From Chloroflexia bacterium (GTDB lineage Bacteria > Chloroflexota > Chloroflexia > Thermomicrobiales > CFX8), in contig JAUIIK010000032.1 of NCBI GenBank assembly GCA_030431755.1, forward strand, positions 1 through 42,784: 42,784 nt of DNA, in the 5' to 3' direction. Below the pieces are notes generated by a model. It was not told the origin of the DNA, made no database searches, and saw only the letters and a program-made list of their open reading frames with translations. The position numbers and the translations under genes were made by a program. Positions 1-7,236 of the stretch are shown here, piece by piece (the stretch's first letter is position 1; the number at the start of each line of letters is the position of its first letter).

Positions 1-7
1 GCAAGTG

Positions 8-2032
8 ATGCTGCGACGTCTCCGACTGATCGTACTGGCGGGTCTGCTGGTTGGGCTGCTGCCCGTGGTATCAACAAGCGTGGTCCAGGCGGCGGGCGTC
101 GTTGGCGACGGCACAGCAGGCAGCTGCACCGAAGCAGCACTCGATACAGCCCTCGCCGGAGGCGGGCTCGTGACCTTCAACTGCGGCGCTGCGCCGCACT
201 CGATCGGCCTGACGAGCGAGAAGGTCATCAGTGTCGACACGCAGATCGACGGCGGCGGGCTGATCACACTCGACGGCCAGGACAATGTTCGGATCCTCTC
301 CATCAACGGCGGCATTGCCCTGGTCCTGACTGGTATCAGCCTGACCAACGGCAACGCCAACGGGTCAGGGCTCGCAGGAACTGGCGGCGCAATCTACAAC
401 ACGGGCTCTCTCACCATCACCGACAGCACCATCAGCAGCGGCACGGCCGTTAACAGCGGCGGCGGCATCTACAACGCCGGCATGGTCACCGTGTCCAACA
501 GCACCGTCAGCGGCAACACAGCTACGAGCGCCGGAGGGCTGCACAACAACGGCAACGCTGTTGTGACCAGCAGCACCTTCACTGCCAACACAGCGAATCT
601 AGGCAGCGGTGGTGGGATCGTAAACGATTTCAGCAGCACATTCTCATTGACCGACAGCACAATCACTGGCAATGCAGCGCTCGGCAACGGCGGCGGGATC
701 TTCAACTATGTGCTCAGTACCGCAACCCTGACCGACAGCACCGTCAGCGATAACACAGCCCAGGTTAACGGTGGCGGAATCTACGCGTTCGGAGCGAGCT
801 TCACCCTGCTCAACAGCACGCTCAGCGGGAACATGGTCGGGCTCGATGACAGAAGTAGCGGCGGAGGCTTCTACAACGACAATAGCACCATGGTCGTGAC
901 CGCCAGCACAATCAGCGGCAACACCGCCTCTGGCGGGAGCTTCGGCTATGGCGGCGGCTTCTACAACGAGAGTGGCACCATCGAGGTAAACGCCAGCACA
1001 ATCAGCGGCAACACCGCCGGCGTCGGGATTTTTGGTTTTGGCGGCGGCTTCTACAACTTCGAAGGCACGATCACCGTGACGGATAGCACCGTGCGTGACA
1101 ACGCGATCGGCACGGACGGCGGCGGTGGCGCGGGCGGCGGCTTCTACAACGGCGCAACAAGCACAACAAAGCTCGTCAACAGCACATTGAGCGGCAATGA
1201 CGCGGGCAGCGCTGGTTCCAGCGGCTTCGGCGGCGGCTTCTACAATGACAACATCGTTGAATTGGTCAACAGCACTCTCAGCGGCAATTCGGCGCTCAAC
1301 CTTGGTGGGGGTTTCTTCGCCAATGTGGGCCCCGTCACACTGACCAGCAGCACGCTCAGCAACAATCGCGCCATTATGGGGGGCGGGCTCTACGTCGGCA
1401 CCGGCACGGTCGCGCTCCTGAATACGCTCATCGCCAACAGTTCCGACGGCGGCAACTGTGGAGGCGCAAACGTCGCGTCTCAGGGCGGCAACCTGAGCGA
1501 CGACGACACCTGTTTCCTCGACCAGCCCAGTGATTTCCCCGATACTGCGGCAGACCTCGGCCCGCTCGCGAACAATGGCGGCCCCACGCAGACGCACCTG
1601 CCCCAGGACGGTAGCCTCGCTATTGACAACGCCCTCAACGCTGGCTGCCCGGCCGAGGATCAACGTGGCGTCAGCCGGCCGCGAGGCGCCGGCTGCGACA
1701 TCGGGGCCGTCGAGATCACCGGCGGCCCGACCTATGCGCTCTGCGCCAACTACTACACCGGCGCAGTCACCAGCCCACTCTCCGGCGACTGCGGAGGTGG
1801 AACCGTCGCGCTCGAGCCCTTTGGCCAAACCTTCTGTATCAATCCCTGGACCGGCCGGGTGACCTTCAGCTTCAGCGGCACTTGCACGCCGCCGCGCTTC
1901 GCCCACACGCTGCCGGACGACGGCGATCTGCTGACCTGCGTCAGCCTCTACACCGGAGCCAACCGCTGGGTCACAAATCATAGCCAGTGCAACGCTTACG
2001 AGGTGGCGAACACGATTCCGGCGACGCCGTAG
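8..2032 (+). CDS. Secreted beta-helix (Pmp-like) protein with choice-of-anchor-Q-like region and six-Cys C-terminus
   Basis: Predicted secreted protein of about 674 aa. Residues 1-28 form a signal peptide (basic MLRRLR, hydrophobic core, VQAA cleavage region). A cap follows with CTEAALDTAL and VTFNCG. From about 60 to 490 there are roughly 20-residue repeats of the Pmp type (GG-G-[IF]-[YF]-N then S-T-[IFLV]-S-x-N), expected to fold as a right-handed parallel beta-helix. Residues about 495-569 carry NLSDDD, GPLANNGGPTQT, DQRGVSRP and CDIGAVE, as in choice-of-anchor-Q proteins. Residues about 575-674 hold three Cys modules (CANYYTG, CINPWTG, CVSLYTG). Several repeats near residues 300-420 contain unusual GGGFYN spacers. 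ATG at 8 is preferred to GTG at 5, but the upstream region lies outside the window, so no ribosome binding site can be judged and the true start could lie earlier. Role inferred: surface or extracellular structural protein; no enzyme motif seen. Confidence 0.85.
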   Translation: MLRRLRLIVLAGLLVGLLPVVSTSVVQAAGVVGDGTAGSCTEAALDTALAGGGLVTFNCGAAPHSIGLTSEKVISVDTQIDGGGLITLDGQDNVRILSINGGIALVLTGISLTNGNANGSGLAGTGGAIYNTGSLTITDSTISSGTAVNSGGGIYNAGMVTVSNSTVSGNTATSAGGLHNNGNAVVTSSTFTANTANLGSGGGIVNDFSSTFSLTDSTITGNAALGNGGGIFNYVLSTATLTDSTVSDNTAQVNGGGIYAFGASFTLLNSTLSGNMVGLDDRSSGGGFYNDNSTMVVTASTISGNTASGGSFGYGGGFYNESGTIEVNASTISGNTAGVGIFGFGGGFYNFEGTITVTDSTVRDNAIGTDGGGGAGGGFYNGATSTTKLVNSTLSGNDAGSAGSSGFGGGFYNDNIVELVNSTLSGNSALNLGGGFFANVGPVTLTSSTLSNNRAIMGGGLYVGTGTVALLNTLIANSSDGGNCGGANVASQGGNLSDDDTCFLDQPSDFPDTAADLGPLANNGGPTQTHLPQDGSLAIDNALNAGCPAEDQRGVSRPRGAGCDIGAVEITGGPTYALCANYYTGAVTSPLSGDCGGGTVALEPFGQTFCINPWTGRVTFSFSGTCTPPRFAHTLPDDGDLLTCVSLYTGANRWVTNHSQCNAYEVANTIPATP

Positions 2033-2104
2033 GTAGCCGCAGCGGAGATAGGATAGCCAAGAGCTCCGCAGCCGACCGCAAGCGGTTGGCCTCTACACGC
2101 GGGT

Positions 2105-2136
2105 CGTCGGGGGTGGAGATGAACTCCACCCCGACG
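2105..2136. terminator. Strong hairpin between convergent genes, probable bidirectional terminator
   Basis: An inverted repeat with a 13-nt right arm (2124-2136) pairs with 2105-2118, leaving one bulged G, around a 5-nt loop (ATGAA). It lies between the stop of the plus-strand beta-helix gene (2032) and the stop of the minus-strand gene (2274), where a bidirectional terminator would be expected. No T-tract follows on either strand, so factor-independent termination is only a possibility. Confidence 0.45.
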
Positions 2137-2156
2137 AGGTCATCCGCGACTCCTTT

Positions 2157-2199
2157 GCGCTGATTGACCCAGCGCTGGGCGCTCTGGCCCAATCAGCGC
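2157..2199. repeat. Long inverted repeat enclosing a second palindrome
   Basis: Ten-base arms GCGCTGATTG (2157-2166) and CAATCAGCGC (2190-2199) are perfectly complementary. Between them lies a 12-nt perfect palindrome, CCCAGCGCTGGG (2168-2179). It sits in the same convergent intergenic gap as the hairpin at 2105-2136. It could be a second terminator stem, or a leftover end of a small mobile or repetitive element. No coding sequence was seen in 2033-2273. Confidence 0.5.
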
Positions 2200-2273
2200 A
2201 CACATTGCTCTGACGCCCTCAAGAGCGGTCAGCAAACATGGGTGGCAATGCCGGGACGAGCAGGGAAGTCGCT

Positions 2274-3035
2274 CTACTCATCCTCGAACAGCGTGCCGGC
2301 GACCCAATCGTTCGATGTGCTCGCCGTGCGGTTCGCACCGCCACTCACGGTGGCCCAGTCACCGCTCGCCTGATTGGCAAAGCCGCCGCCTACGCTGGAG
2401 TATTCACCGCTCGCGGTGTTCCCGTTGCCACCGTTGATACTTGACGCGACACCGCTGGCTTCATTGTCCGCCCCGCCCGTGATGCTGGCGAAATCGCCGG
2501 TGATGCGGTTCTGAACGCCTGCGACGAGGCCTCCGGAACTGCTGTAGCCGTGCAATTCGCCAATGATGACGTTGTGCGAGCCGCTGCGGTCATAGTCAAA
2601 CGGATTCTCGTTGTAGCCAACGATCAGGTTGCCGGTCCCGTTGAGCGCCCCGTCGGTCTCCCCGGAGCCACTCACGATCTGCACGTTGCAGCCGGTGAAG
2701 AGCGCCGTGCCGTCGTCGTCCGAGAGACACGTGGGCACCTGATTTTCGAGGGCGCTCAGGCGGGCCTCCATGTCGGTCGCCACCGCGCCGCTGCCCAGCA
2801 CAACCGGGAACTCGCTGCCATTGCAGTTGGGCTCACGTCCCGGATACATGAAACGCGCTTGCCCGGTATAGAGACTGACACAGGCGGCGACGTTACCGCT
2901 GACCTGTGCCTGGGCCGGCGTGCTCTCCCGAACCACCGTCGCCAGTAGAAATCCGACAGCGATCAACGCCGCCGTTGTGCCAACGCCAAGTAGAAACGCA
3001 CGTGGTTGACCCACGGCCAGGCGGACGATTTCCAT
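2274..3035 (-). CDS. Secreted or membrane-anchored protein with YadA-head-like repeats and one Cys-YTG module
   Basis: Protein of about 253 aa, one of the few minus-strand genes. A hydrophobic segment near residues 14-35 (FLLGVGTTAALIAVGFLLA) is a signal peptide or N-terminal anchor. It is followed by one copy of the Cys module (ACVSLYTG ... R ... NCNGSEF), the same motif found three times at the C-termini of the beta-helix proteins. Next come a short heptad-like stretch (METRLSALENQ-like, read here as MEARLSALENQ) and a Cys pair (PTCLSDDDG, TGCNV). The second half carries about 14-residue Gly/Ser/Ala repeats such as NxASGxxSSIxGG, resembling YadA head repeats. No C-terminal beta-barrel anchor is present, as expected if there is no typical outer membrane. 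ATG at 3035 is chosen over GTG at 3044 because AGAGGTG lies 6 nt upstream. Function unknown; trimeric stalk-like surface protein is a guess. Confidence 0.75.
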   Translation of the reverse strand: MEIVRLAVGQPRAFLLGVGTTAALIAVGFLLATVVRESTPAQAQVSGNVAACVSLYTGQARFMYPGREPNCNGSEFPVVLGSGAVATDMEARLSALENQVPTCLSDDDGTALFTGCNVQIVSGSGETDGALNGTGNLIVGYNENPFDYDRSGSHNVIIGELHGYSSSGGLVAGVQNRITGDFASITGGADNEASGVASSINGGNGNTASGEYSSVGGGFANQASGDWATVSGGANRTASTSNDWVAGTLFEDE

Positions 3036-3156
3036 GTCTCGCACCTCTCGTAGAATGTTCGGCGTGTCTCTAACTACGGACTATAGAGCAGAACGTCATC
3101 CACACACTCGCCGGGGCGCTGCCAGGTCGCATTCGAGGGGGACAGGCTGGACCGCA

Positions 3157-3192
3157 GCGCGGCCACATGATCCGACAGCTGTGTGGCCGCGC
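3157..3192. promoter_or_regulatory. Perfect 11-bp inverted repeat in the divergent promoter region
   Basis: Arms GCGCGGCCACA (3157-3167) and TGTGGCCGCGC (3182-3192) are perfectly complementary around a 14-nt loop. The element lies between two divergent genes (minus 2274-3035, plus 3263-5635), so it terminates neither of them. It could be an operator for the regulator's own control, or a structured 5' leader. A TATAGT hexamer at 3205-3210 on the plus strand, and one read on the minus strand near 3079-3084, could be -10 elements, but no convincing -35 accompanies either. Confidence 0.4.
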
Positions 3193-3262
3193 CAAGTAAT
3201 GCGCTATAGTTCTCTCAGCCTGTTACGACGTGTTTCGACATGTTTTCTGTAGGCGGGTCTCA

Positions 3263-5635
3263 ATGCTACAGCACACTGGCCGGTTCCTGACCTTACCCGA
3301 GCCTCGGACGGCGCTTATCGGCCGCGAGCATGATCTGGCCATGCTCAGAGACATGCTCCATGAACCCGAGACGCGACTACTGACCCTGAGCGGCGTCGGT
3401 GGCTGCGGCAAGACGCGCCTGGCGCTTCAGCTAACCAGAGATCTCGCCGCCGACTATCGCGATCGCACGTGGGTCGTCGAACTCGCCGCCAGCCACGATC
3501 CCGAGCTGATTCCCACCGTCGTAGCTCAGGCGCTGGGACTGCAAGAGTCTGGGCCGGCGTCGCTGCCCGTCGCGCTGGCCAGGTTTCTCGGGCCAGCGCC
3601 GGCGCTCCTCGTGCTTGACAACTGCGAGCACCTTGTCGACGCGTGCGCAATGTTCGTCGACACACTACTCGCGAGCTGCCCTGAGCTGCGGGTGATCGTC
3701 ACCAGTCGTGAACCGCTGCACATTCCCGGAGAGCGGCAATACCGCGTGCCGCCGCTCGATATACCTGCTACCCAGGACTTGGATGAAGTTGCAGCCGTCG
3801 CAGCGTCGCCCGCCGTGCAACTGTTTGTGACGCGCGCGCAAGCCGTCCTGCCTGCCTTTGAGCTGACGCCGGACAATGCCAGTGTGGTTGCCCGCATCTG
3901 CGTGCGGCTCGAAGGCATCCCGTTGGCACTGGAACTGGCAGCGGCGCGAGTGCATCTCCTGGGGCTAGAGGAGCTCCTGGCGCGGCTGTCCGATGCCTTT
4001 CAGCTGCTGATCGGCGGGAGCCGTGTCGCGCCGACGCGGCATCAAACCTTGCGCGCCACGCTGGCATGGAGCGACAACCTGCTCACCGCGAGTGAACGCA
4101 CGGTGTTTCGCCGCCTCGCGGTCTTCGGCGGGGAGTTCCGGCTCGATGCCGTTGAGGACGTCTGCACGGACGACGAAATCACCCCGGAGGCGGTGCTCGA
4201 CCTCGTATCGGGCCTGGCCGACAAGTCGCTCATCGTCTCTGCGGCCGGCGAGCAGACGGCGACCTATCGGTTGCTCGTGCCGGTCCGCCAGTATGCGCTG
4301 GACCTGCTCGAGGCGCGCGACGAAGCAGCGGCCATGCGCTCACGGCACGCAGCGTTCTACCTCGCTCTGGCGGAGCGCGCAGCCACCGAGCTACGCGGGC
4401 CGGACCAGGCACAGTGGCGCGACAGGCTGGAATTCGAGCGGGACAATTTGCGGGCAGCGCTGGAGTGGGCGCGGGAGACGGAGCCAGTGATCGAGCTACG
4501 GCTGGCGCTCGCGCTCGCGCCGTTCTGGGAGATCCACGGGCAGATCAGTGAGAGCTTGCAGCGGCTGCAAGGGGCGCTGGAACGCAGCAAGCAGACGGTC
4601 GCCCCCCGGCTGCGCATGCGGGCGTTGGCGGTGATCAGCCTGGAGCAGCACTACGTCGACCAACTCGCGGGCCGACCCGCCAGCACAGCCGACCAGTTCG
4701 GCCAGGAGAGTCTGACGCTGGCCAGACAGTTGGGCGATGCGCCAGCGGAGGCGGCGGCGCTCAGCAACCTCGGAATGATCTACCGCGAATGGGGCGACTA
4801 TCCACGTGCGATCGACTGCCTCGAGCAGGCATTGAGCACCCTCATAGGTATGGATGATGAAGCAGGCACGGCACGGACCCTACTCCAGCTCGGGCTGACA
4901 ATCTATCGCGCCGAACAGAGCCCCGGAGATCGCGCACGAGCTATACCCATGTTTGAGGAGGGTCTGAAACGCCTGAGCGCACTGGGGGATCTGCGCTCCG
5001 TGGGCATGGTCAAGGTAATGCTCGGCCAAACAGCCCGGGATCGCGGCGACATAGCAACGGCAGCTCGCCACATCGCCGAAGGAATGTCGGACCACCTGAG
5101 CCTGAATGATCTGGTGCTCGTCACGCTGGATCTGTTCGCTCTCGGCGAAGTCCTGCTCGACGCGGGCAAGTTTCAGCATGCGGTCCGGTTCGTTGGCGCG
5201 GCGCAGGCGTTGGCAGAGCGGATGGACATGGCGGGAGAGCAAGCACTGTTTGTGAACATCGCGGACGTCAGCCGGCGCGTTGACGAGCTACAGCATGAAC
5301 AGTGGTTCGAGGCGGAGTGGGCAGCAGGCTCTGCCTGGGACGCTGCCGACGCGACAGCCGCGGCGCACGGACTCGTTGAGACACTCGACGAGCCAGACCA
5401 ACCGACGGTGCCTGAGATTCCCGGCCAGGGTCCACTGACGCCTAGAGAAGTCGAGGTCGCCGGCTACCTTGCCGAAGGTTTCAGCGATCGGCAAATTGCC
5501 GAAGCGCTCTTCATCGCGCAGAGCACGGTCGGCACGCATGTCCACCACATTCTCCAGAAACTCGATCTGAAATCGCGCGTGCAGGTCGCGGACTGGCTGG
5601 CGGCTCAGCCAGAGCAGCACGGCGACTCTGCCTGA
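3263..5635 (+). CDS. ATPase-TPR-LuxR transcriptional regulator, copy 1
   Basis: Large cytoplasmic transcription regulator of about 790 aa. Residues 44-51 are a Walker A (GVGGCGKT), 114-120 a Walker B (ALLVLDN, followed by CEHLVDAC), and TSREPL near 147 is the sensor-like motif typical of STAND/NB-ARC-type ATPases. GIPLALELAAARV is also present. The middle (about 430-700) is helical and TPR-like. Residues 725-784 are a LuxR/NarL helix-turn-helix (LTPREVEVAGYLAEG, SDRQIAEALFIAQSTV). Such proteins are thought to act as ATP-dependent signal switches that bind DNA through the C-terminus; the ligand is unknown. ATG at 3263 is chosen because AGGCGG lies 6 nt upstream and this start aligns with copy 2 (24755-27124); an in-frame GTG at 3230 adds 11 unlikely residues. 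It is followed by a small gene whose upstream palindrome is conserved at the second locus, suggesting local regulation. Confidence 0.9.
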   Translation: MLQHTGRFLTLPEPRTALIGREHDLAMLRDMLHEPETRLLTLSGVGGCGKTRLALQLTRDLAADYRDRTWVVELAASHDPELIPTVVAQALGLQESGPASLPVALARFLGPAPALLVLDNCEHLVDACAMFVDTLLASCPELRVIVTSREPLHIPGERQYRVPPLDIPATQDLDEVAAVAASPAVQLFVTRAQAVLPAFELTPDNASVVARICVRLEGIPLALELAAARVHLLGLEELLARLSDAFQLLIGGSRVAPTRHQTLRATLAWSDNLLTASERTVFRRLAVFGGEFRLDAVEDVCTDDEITPEAVLDLVSGLADKSLIVSAAGEQTATYRLLVPVRQYALDLLEARDEAAAMRSRHAAFYLALAERAATELRGPDQAQWRDRLEFERDNLRAALEWARETEPVIELRLALALAPFWEIHGQISESLQRLQGALERSKQTVAPRLRMRALAVISLEQHYVDQLAGRPASTADQFGQESLTLARQLGDAPAEAAALSNLGMIYREWGDYPRAIDCLEQALSTLIGMDDEAGTARTLLQLGLTIYRAEQSPGDRARAIPMFEEGLKRLSALGDLRSVGMVKVMLGQTARDRGDIATAARHIAEGMSDHLSLNDLVLVTLDLFALGEVLLDAGKFQHAVRFVGAAQALAERMDMAGEQALFVNIADVSRRVDELQHEQWFEAEWAAGSAWDAADATAAAHGLVETLDEPDQPTVPEIPGQGPLTPREVEVAGYLAEGFSDRQIAEALFIAQSTVGTHVHHILQKLDLKSRVQVADWLAAQPEQHGDSA

Positions 5636-5684
5636 GCCGCCACCCTCCGGGCATAGCAGCAACACTATCTAGATATCCAGATCG

Positions 5685-5720
5685 CCAGAAATCCATAGTC
5701 CATCTCCATAGTCTCTGGAT
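5685..5720. promoter_or_regulatory. Conserved palindromic element upstream of small protein, copy 1
   Basis: The 15-nt near-palindrome TCCATAG-T-CTCTGGA (5705-5719, one mismatch) is preceded by a CCAGAAATCCATAG block. The same layout occurs at 27173-27210. The palindrome begins 131 nt before the small gene's ATG here and 130 nt before it at the second locus, while most of the surrounding non-coding sequence has diverged. Likely an operator or activator site, possibly for the adjacent LuxR-type regulator (inference). Confidence 0.5.
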
Positions 5721-5835
5721 GCGCTAGCCAGGCAGCACTTCCATACTGAATTGCAAGCAGCGCCATCGCACGGTCGCGCCCGTGAGGACCGCGGCGTCGC
5801 CCACGGGCATGCGCCTCTCACGCGGGAGGGGGATT

Positions 5836-6189
5836 ATGCACGCATCGATGTTTCACCTTGATCTGGGAGATCATCTGACAACCCGCGAGCGTGCGCAACG
5901 CGGCCGAGCCCTGGCAGCGGCACTCGCCGGCCTGCCGGGGTTCGTGGCGTTCATAGCAATCGAAGCAGAGGACGGCAAGGCAGCCGGCTTCTGCATCTGT
6001 GTGGATGCGCCTGCGCTTGAAAGCGCTCGTCTGAAAGTAGAGCAGTGGCAACGCGATGAAGGTGGAGATGACAGCCGACCTCCGGACCAACCCCAAAGCG
6101 AACCGACGCTCCAGATACAGGACTCCGCGCCTCCTATCACGATAGAGGCGCTCGCCAGCGGCGAGGTCATCGTCCAGCGCGGTTTCTAG
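5836..6189 (+). CDS. Small dimeric alpha/beta-barrel-like (ABM-like) protein, copy 1
   Basis: Protein of 117 aa without signal peptide, so probably cytoplasmic. The order GRALAAALAGLPGF - VAFIAIEAEDG - AGFCICVD - ALESARLKVEQW, ending in a separate GEVIVQRGF strand, resembles small dimeric alpha/beta-barrel proteins related to antibiotic-biosynthesis monooxygenases (a PGF turn, then strand, hairpin and an E-S-...-W helix). Between helix and last strand is a Pro/Gln/Asp-rich spacer that is shorter in copy 2. No catalytic residues can be assigned. ATG 5836 is chosen because it follows a GGGAGGGGG purine tract and because copy 2 begins with the same MHAS residues; an in-frame upstream start at 5782 is not supported by that comparison. 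It sits directly downstream of a LuxR-type regulator, as copy 2 does, and may sense or process a small ligand for it (inference). Confidence 0.8.
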   Translation: MHASMFHLDLGDHLTTRERAQRGRALAAALAGLPGFVAFIAIEAEDGKAAGFCICVDAPALESARLKVEQWQRDEGGDDSRPPDQPQSEPTLQIQDSAPPITIEALASGEVIVQRGF

Positions 6190-6228
6190 ATGCCAGATGA
6201 GATGCAGCACAGAGAAGGGAAGCGACAG

Positions 6229-7203
6229 ATGAGCACACAGCCAGTGAATCGAGCCGGACTTCGGAGCAGTGGCAGATTGGCAGTCATATTTCTGATCCTC
6301 CTGGTCAGCTTGACCAGCGGCGTCGCCAGCGCTCAGACCGACGAGACGCCGGACGACGGCAACGGCAGCGACGCGGGCGGCGCCCGCCTCTCAATCGAGA
6401 TCAGCGTCACGGAGATCACCGATCCCGGCGCGCTTTCCGTCAACACACACAGTCTGCAAATCCACGACTTGACCGGCCAGGCTGCTGTTAGCGGCGACAT
6501 CTCCGGCGCGGCGACGACGGATACGAATATCACCTGGAGCGGCCCCTGCAACCCGGAAACACTGGCCTGCCGCGGTGTCCAGGTGTCACGCCAACAGCTA
6601 ACGATCACCGACGACAGCGGCGAGTGGCATGGCCACCTCCAGCTGACGCTCGATCCTGCTGCGGGGGGTGACGCCATCTCCGGAGTCCTGGTCGGCCGGC
6701 GCGGCCACACGGGCGAGGTCATCTTCATCGACACAGTCACAGCCCGCACCGACTCCAGCCTCACGGTAACGGGCAACATGGCCGGTCGGGCCGGCGCGCG
6801 CGTGCAGGGGATCAACTTGCGGAGCCAGGTCTGCCTCAACGAGGACCTGACGGGTTCCGGCGTCTTCCTGAGCAACTCGGCAACGATCGCGGGCGGCACG
6901 GTCGACGTGGCCGTGACCGGCGCGCTCGACGCGAACGGCATGCTGGACGCCATGGCCGGAATCAGTGTGACGGCGACCTTCATGAATGCGGACGGCACGC
7001 TTGCGGGTCAGGCCATGGAGAACTCGACTGCGGCCGGTTTCTCGGGCCGTTTCGCGATCCACAGCGGTGACGGCGCGTACGCCGGCGTACAGGGCTACGG
7101 ACGCACCGGCAGCCAGCTGATCAGTGACGCGAACTGCGGCAGCGGCTATGCGCTGAGCAGCTTCTGGATCGGCGAGCTCTACACGGACAGCGCGGACAGC
7201 TAG
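6229..7203 (+). CDS. Secreted protein of unknown function (domain A), copy 1
   Basis: Protein of 324 aa. Signal peptide within residues 1-36 (hydrophobic VIFLILLVSLTSG, then ASAQ), then an acidic linker, then one domain of about 270 aa that also forms the C-terminus of the gene at 14467-17301 and all of the gene at 36605-37558. Shared marks are SGDISG, PCNxETLxCRG, a TITDxSGEWxG strand, ISGVLVGRRG, a second Cys in VCLNEDL, GAYAGVQGYGRTGSQL, and a final C-x-x-GYALSSFWIGE. The G-x-Y-x-G motifs and repeated short strands recall dirigent/allene-oxide-cyclase-like barrels, but this resemblance is weak. ATG 6229 has AGAAGGGA 8 nt upstream; an earlier in-frame ATG at 6190 directly abuts the previous stop and would give no proper signal peptide. 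The gene heads the cluster of FG-GAP genes, only 33 nt before the next start. Confidence 0.75.
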   Translation: MSTQPVNRAGLRSSGRLAVIFLILLVSLTSGVASAQTDETPDDGNGSDAGGARLSIEISVTEITDPGALSVNTHSLQIHDLTGQAAVSGDISGAATTDTNITWSGPCNPETLACRGVQVSRQQLTITDDSGEWHGHLQLTLDPAAGGDAISGVLVGRRGHTGEVIFIDTVTARTDSSLTVTGNMAGRAGARVQGINLRSQVCLNEDLTGSGVFLSNSATIAGGTVDVAVTGALDANGMLDAMAGISVTATFMNADGTLAGQAMENSTAAGFSGRFAIHSGDGAYAGVQGYGRTGSQLISDANCGSGYALSSFWIGELYTDSADS

Positions 7204-7236
7204 CGGCTGGTCCAGCGAGGGATGGAGATACACACC

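Noticed and set aside
361-1450. Regular DNA repeats in beta-helix genes as a possible CRISPR array
   Set aside because: The period of about 60-100 nt is a coding repeat (one helix rung) with in-frame substitutions, no constant repeat unit and no cas genes.
644-1981. Long open frame on the minus strand opposite the first beta-helix gene
   Set aside because: Its composition (Ala/Glu/Val-rich, no recognisable domain or signal) is what the complement of GC-rich repeat DNA gives. Similar frames occur opposite nearly every beta-helix and FG-GAP gene (for example 18973-20340, 22287-23336, 28427-29497, 33987-34856).
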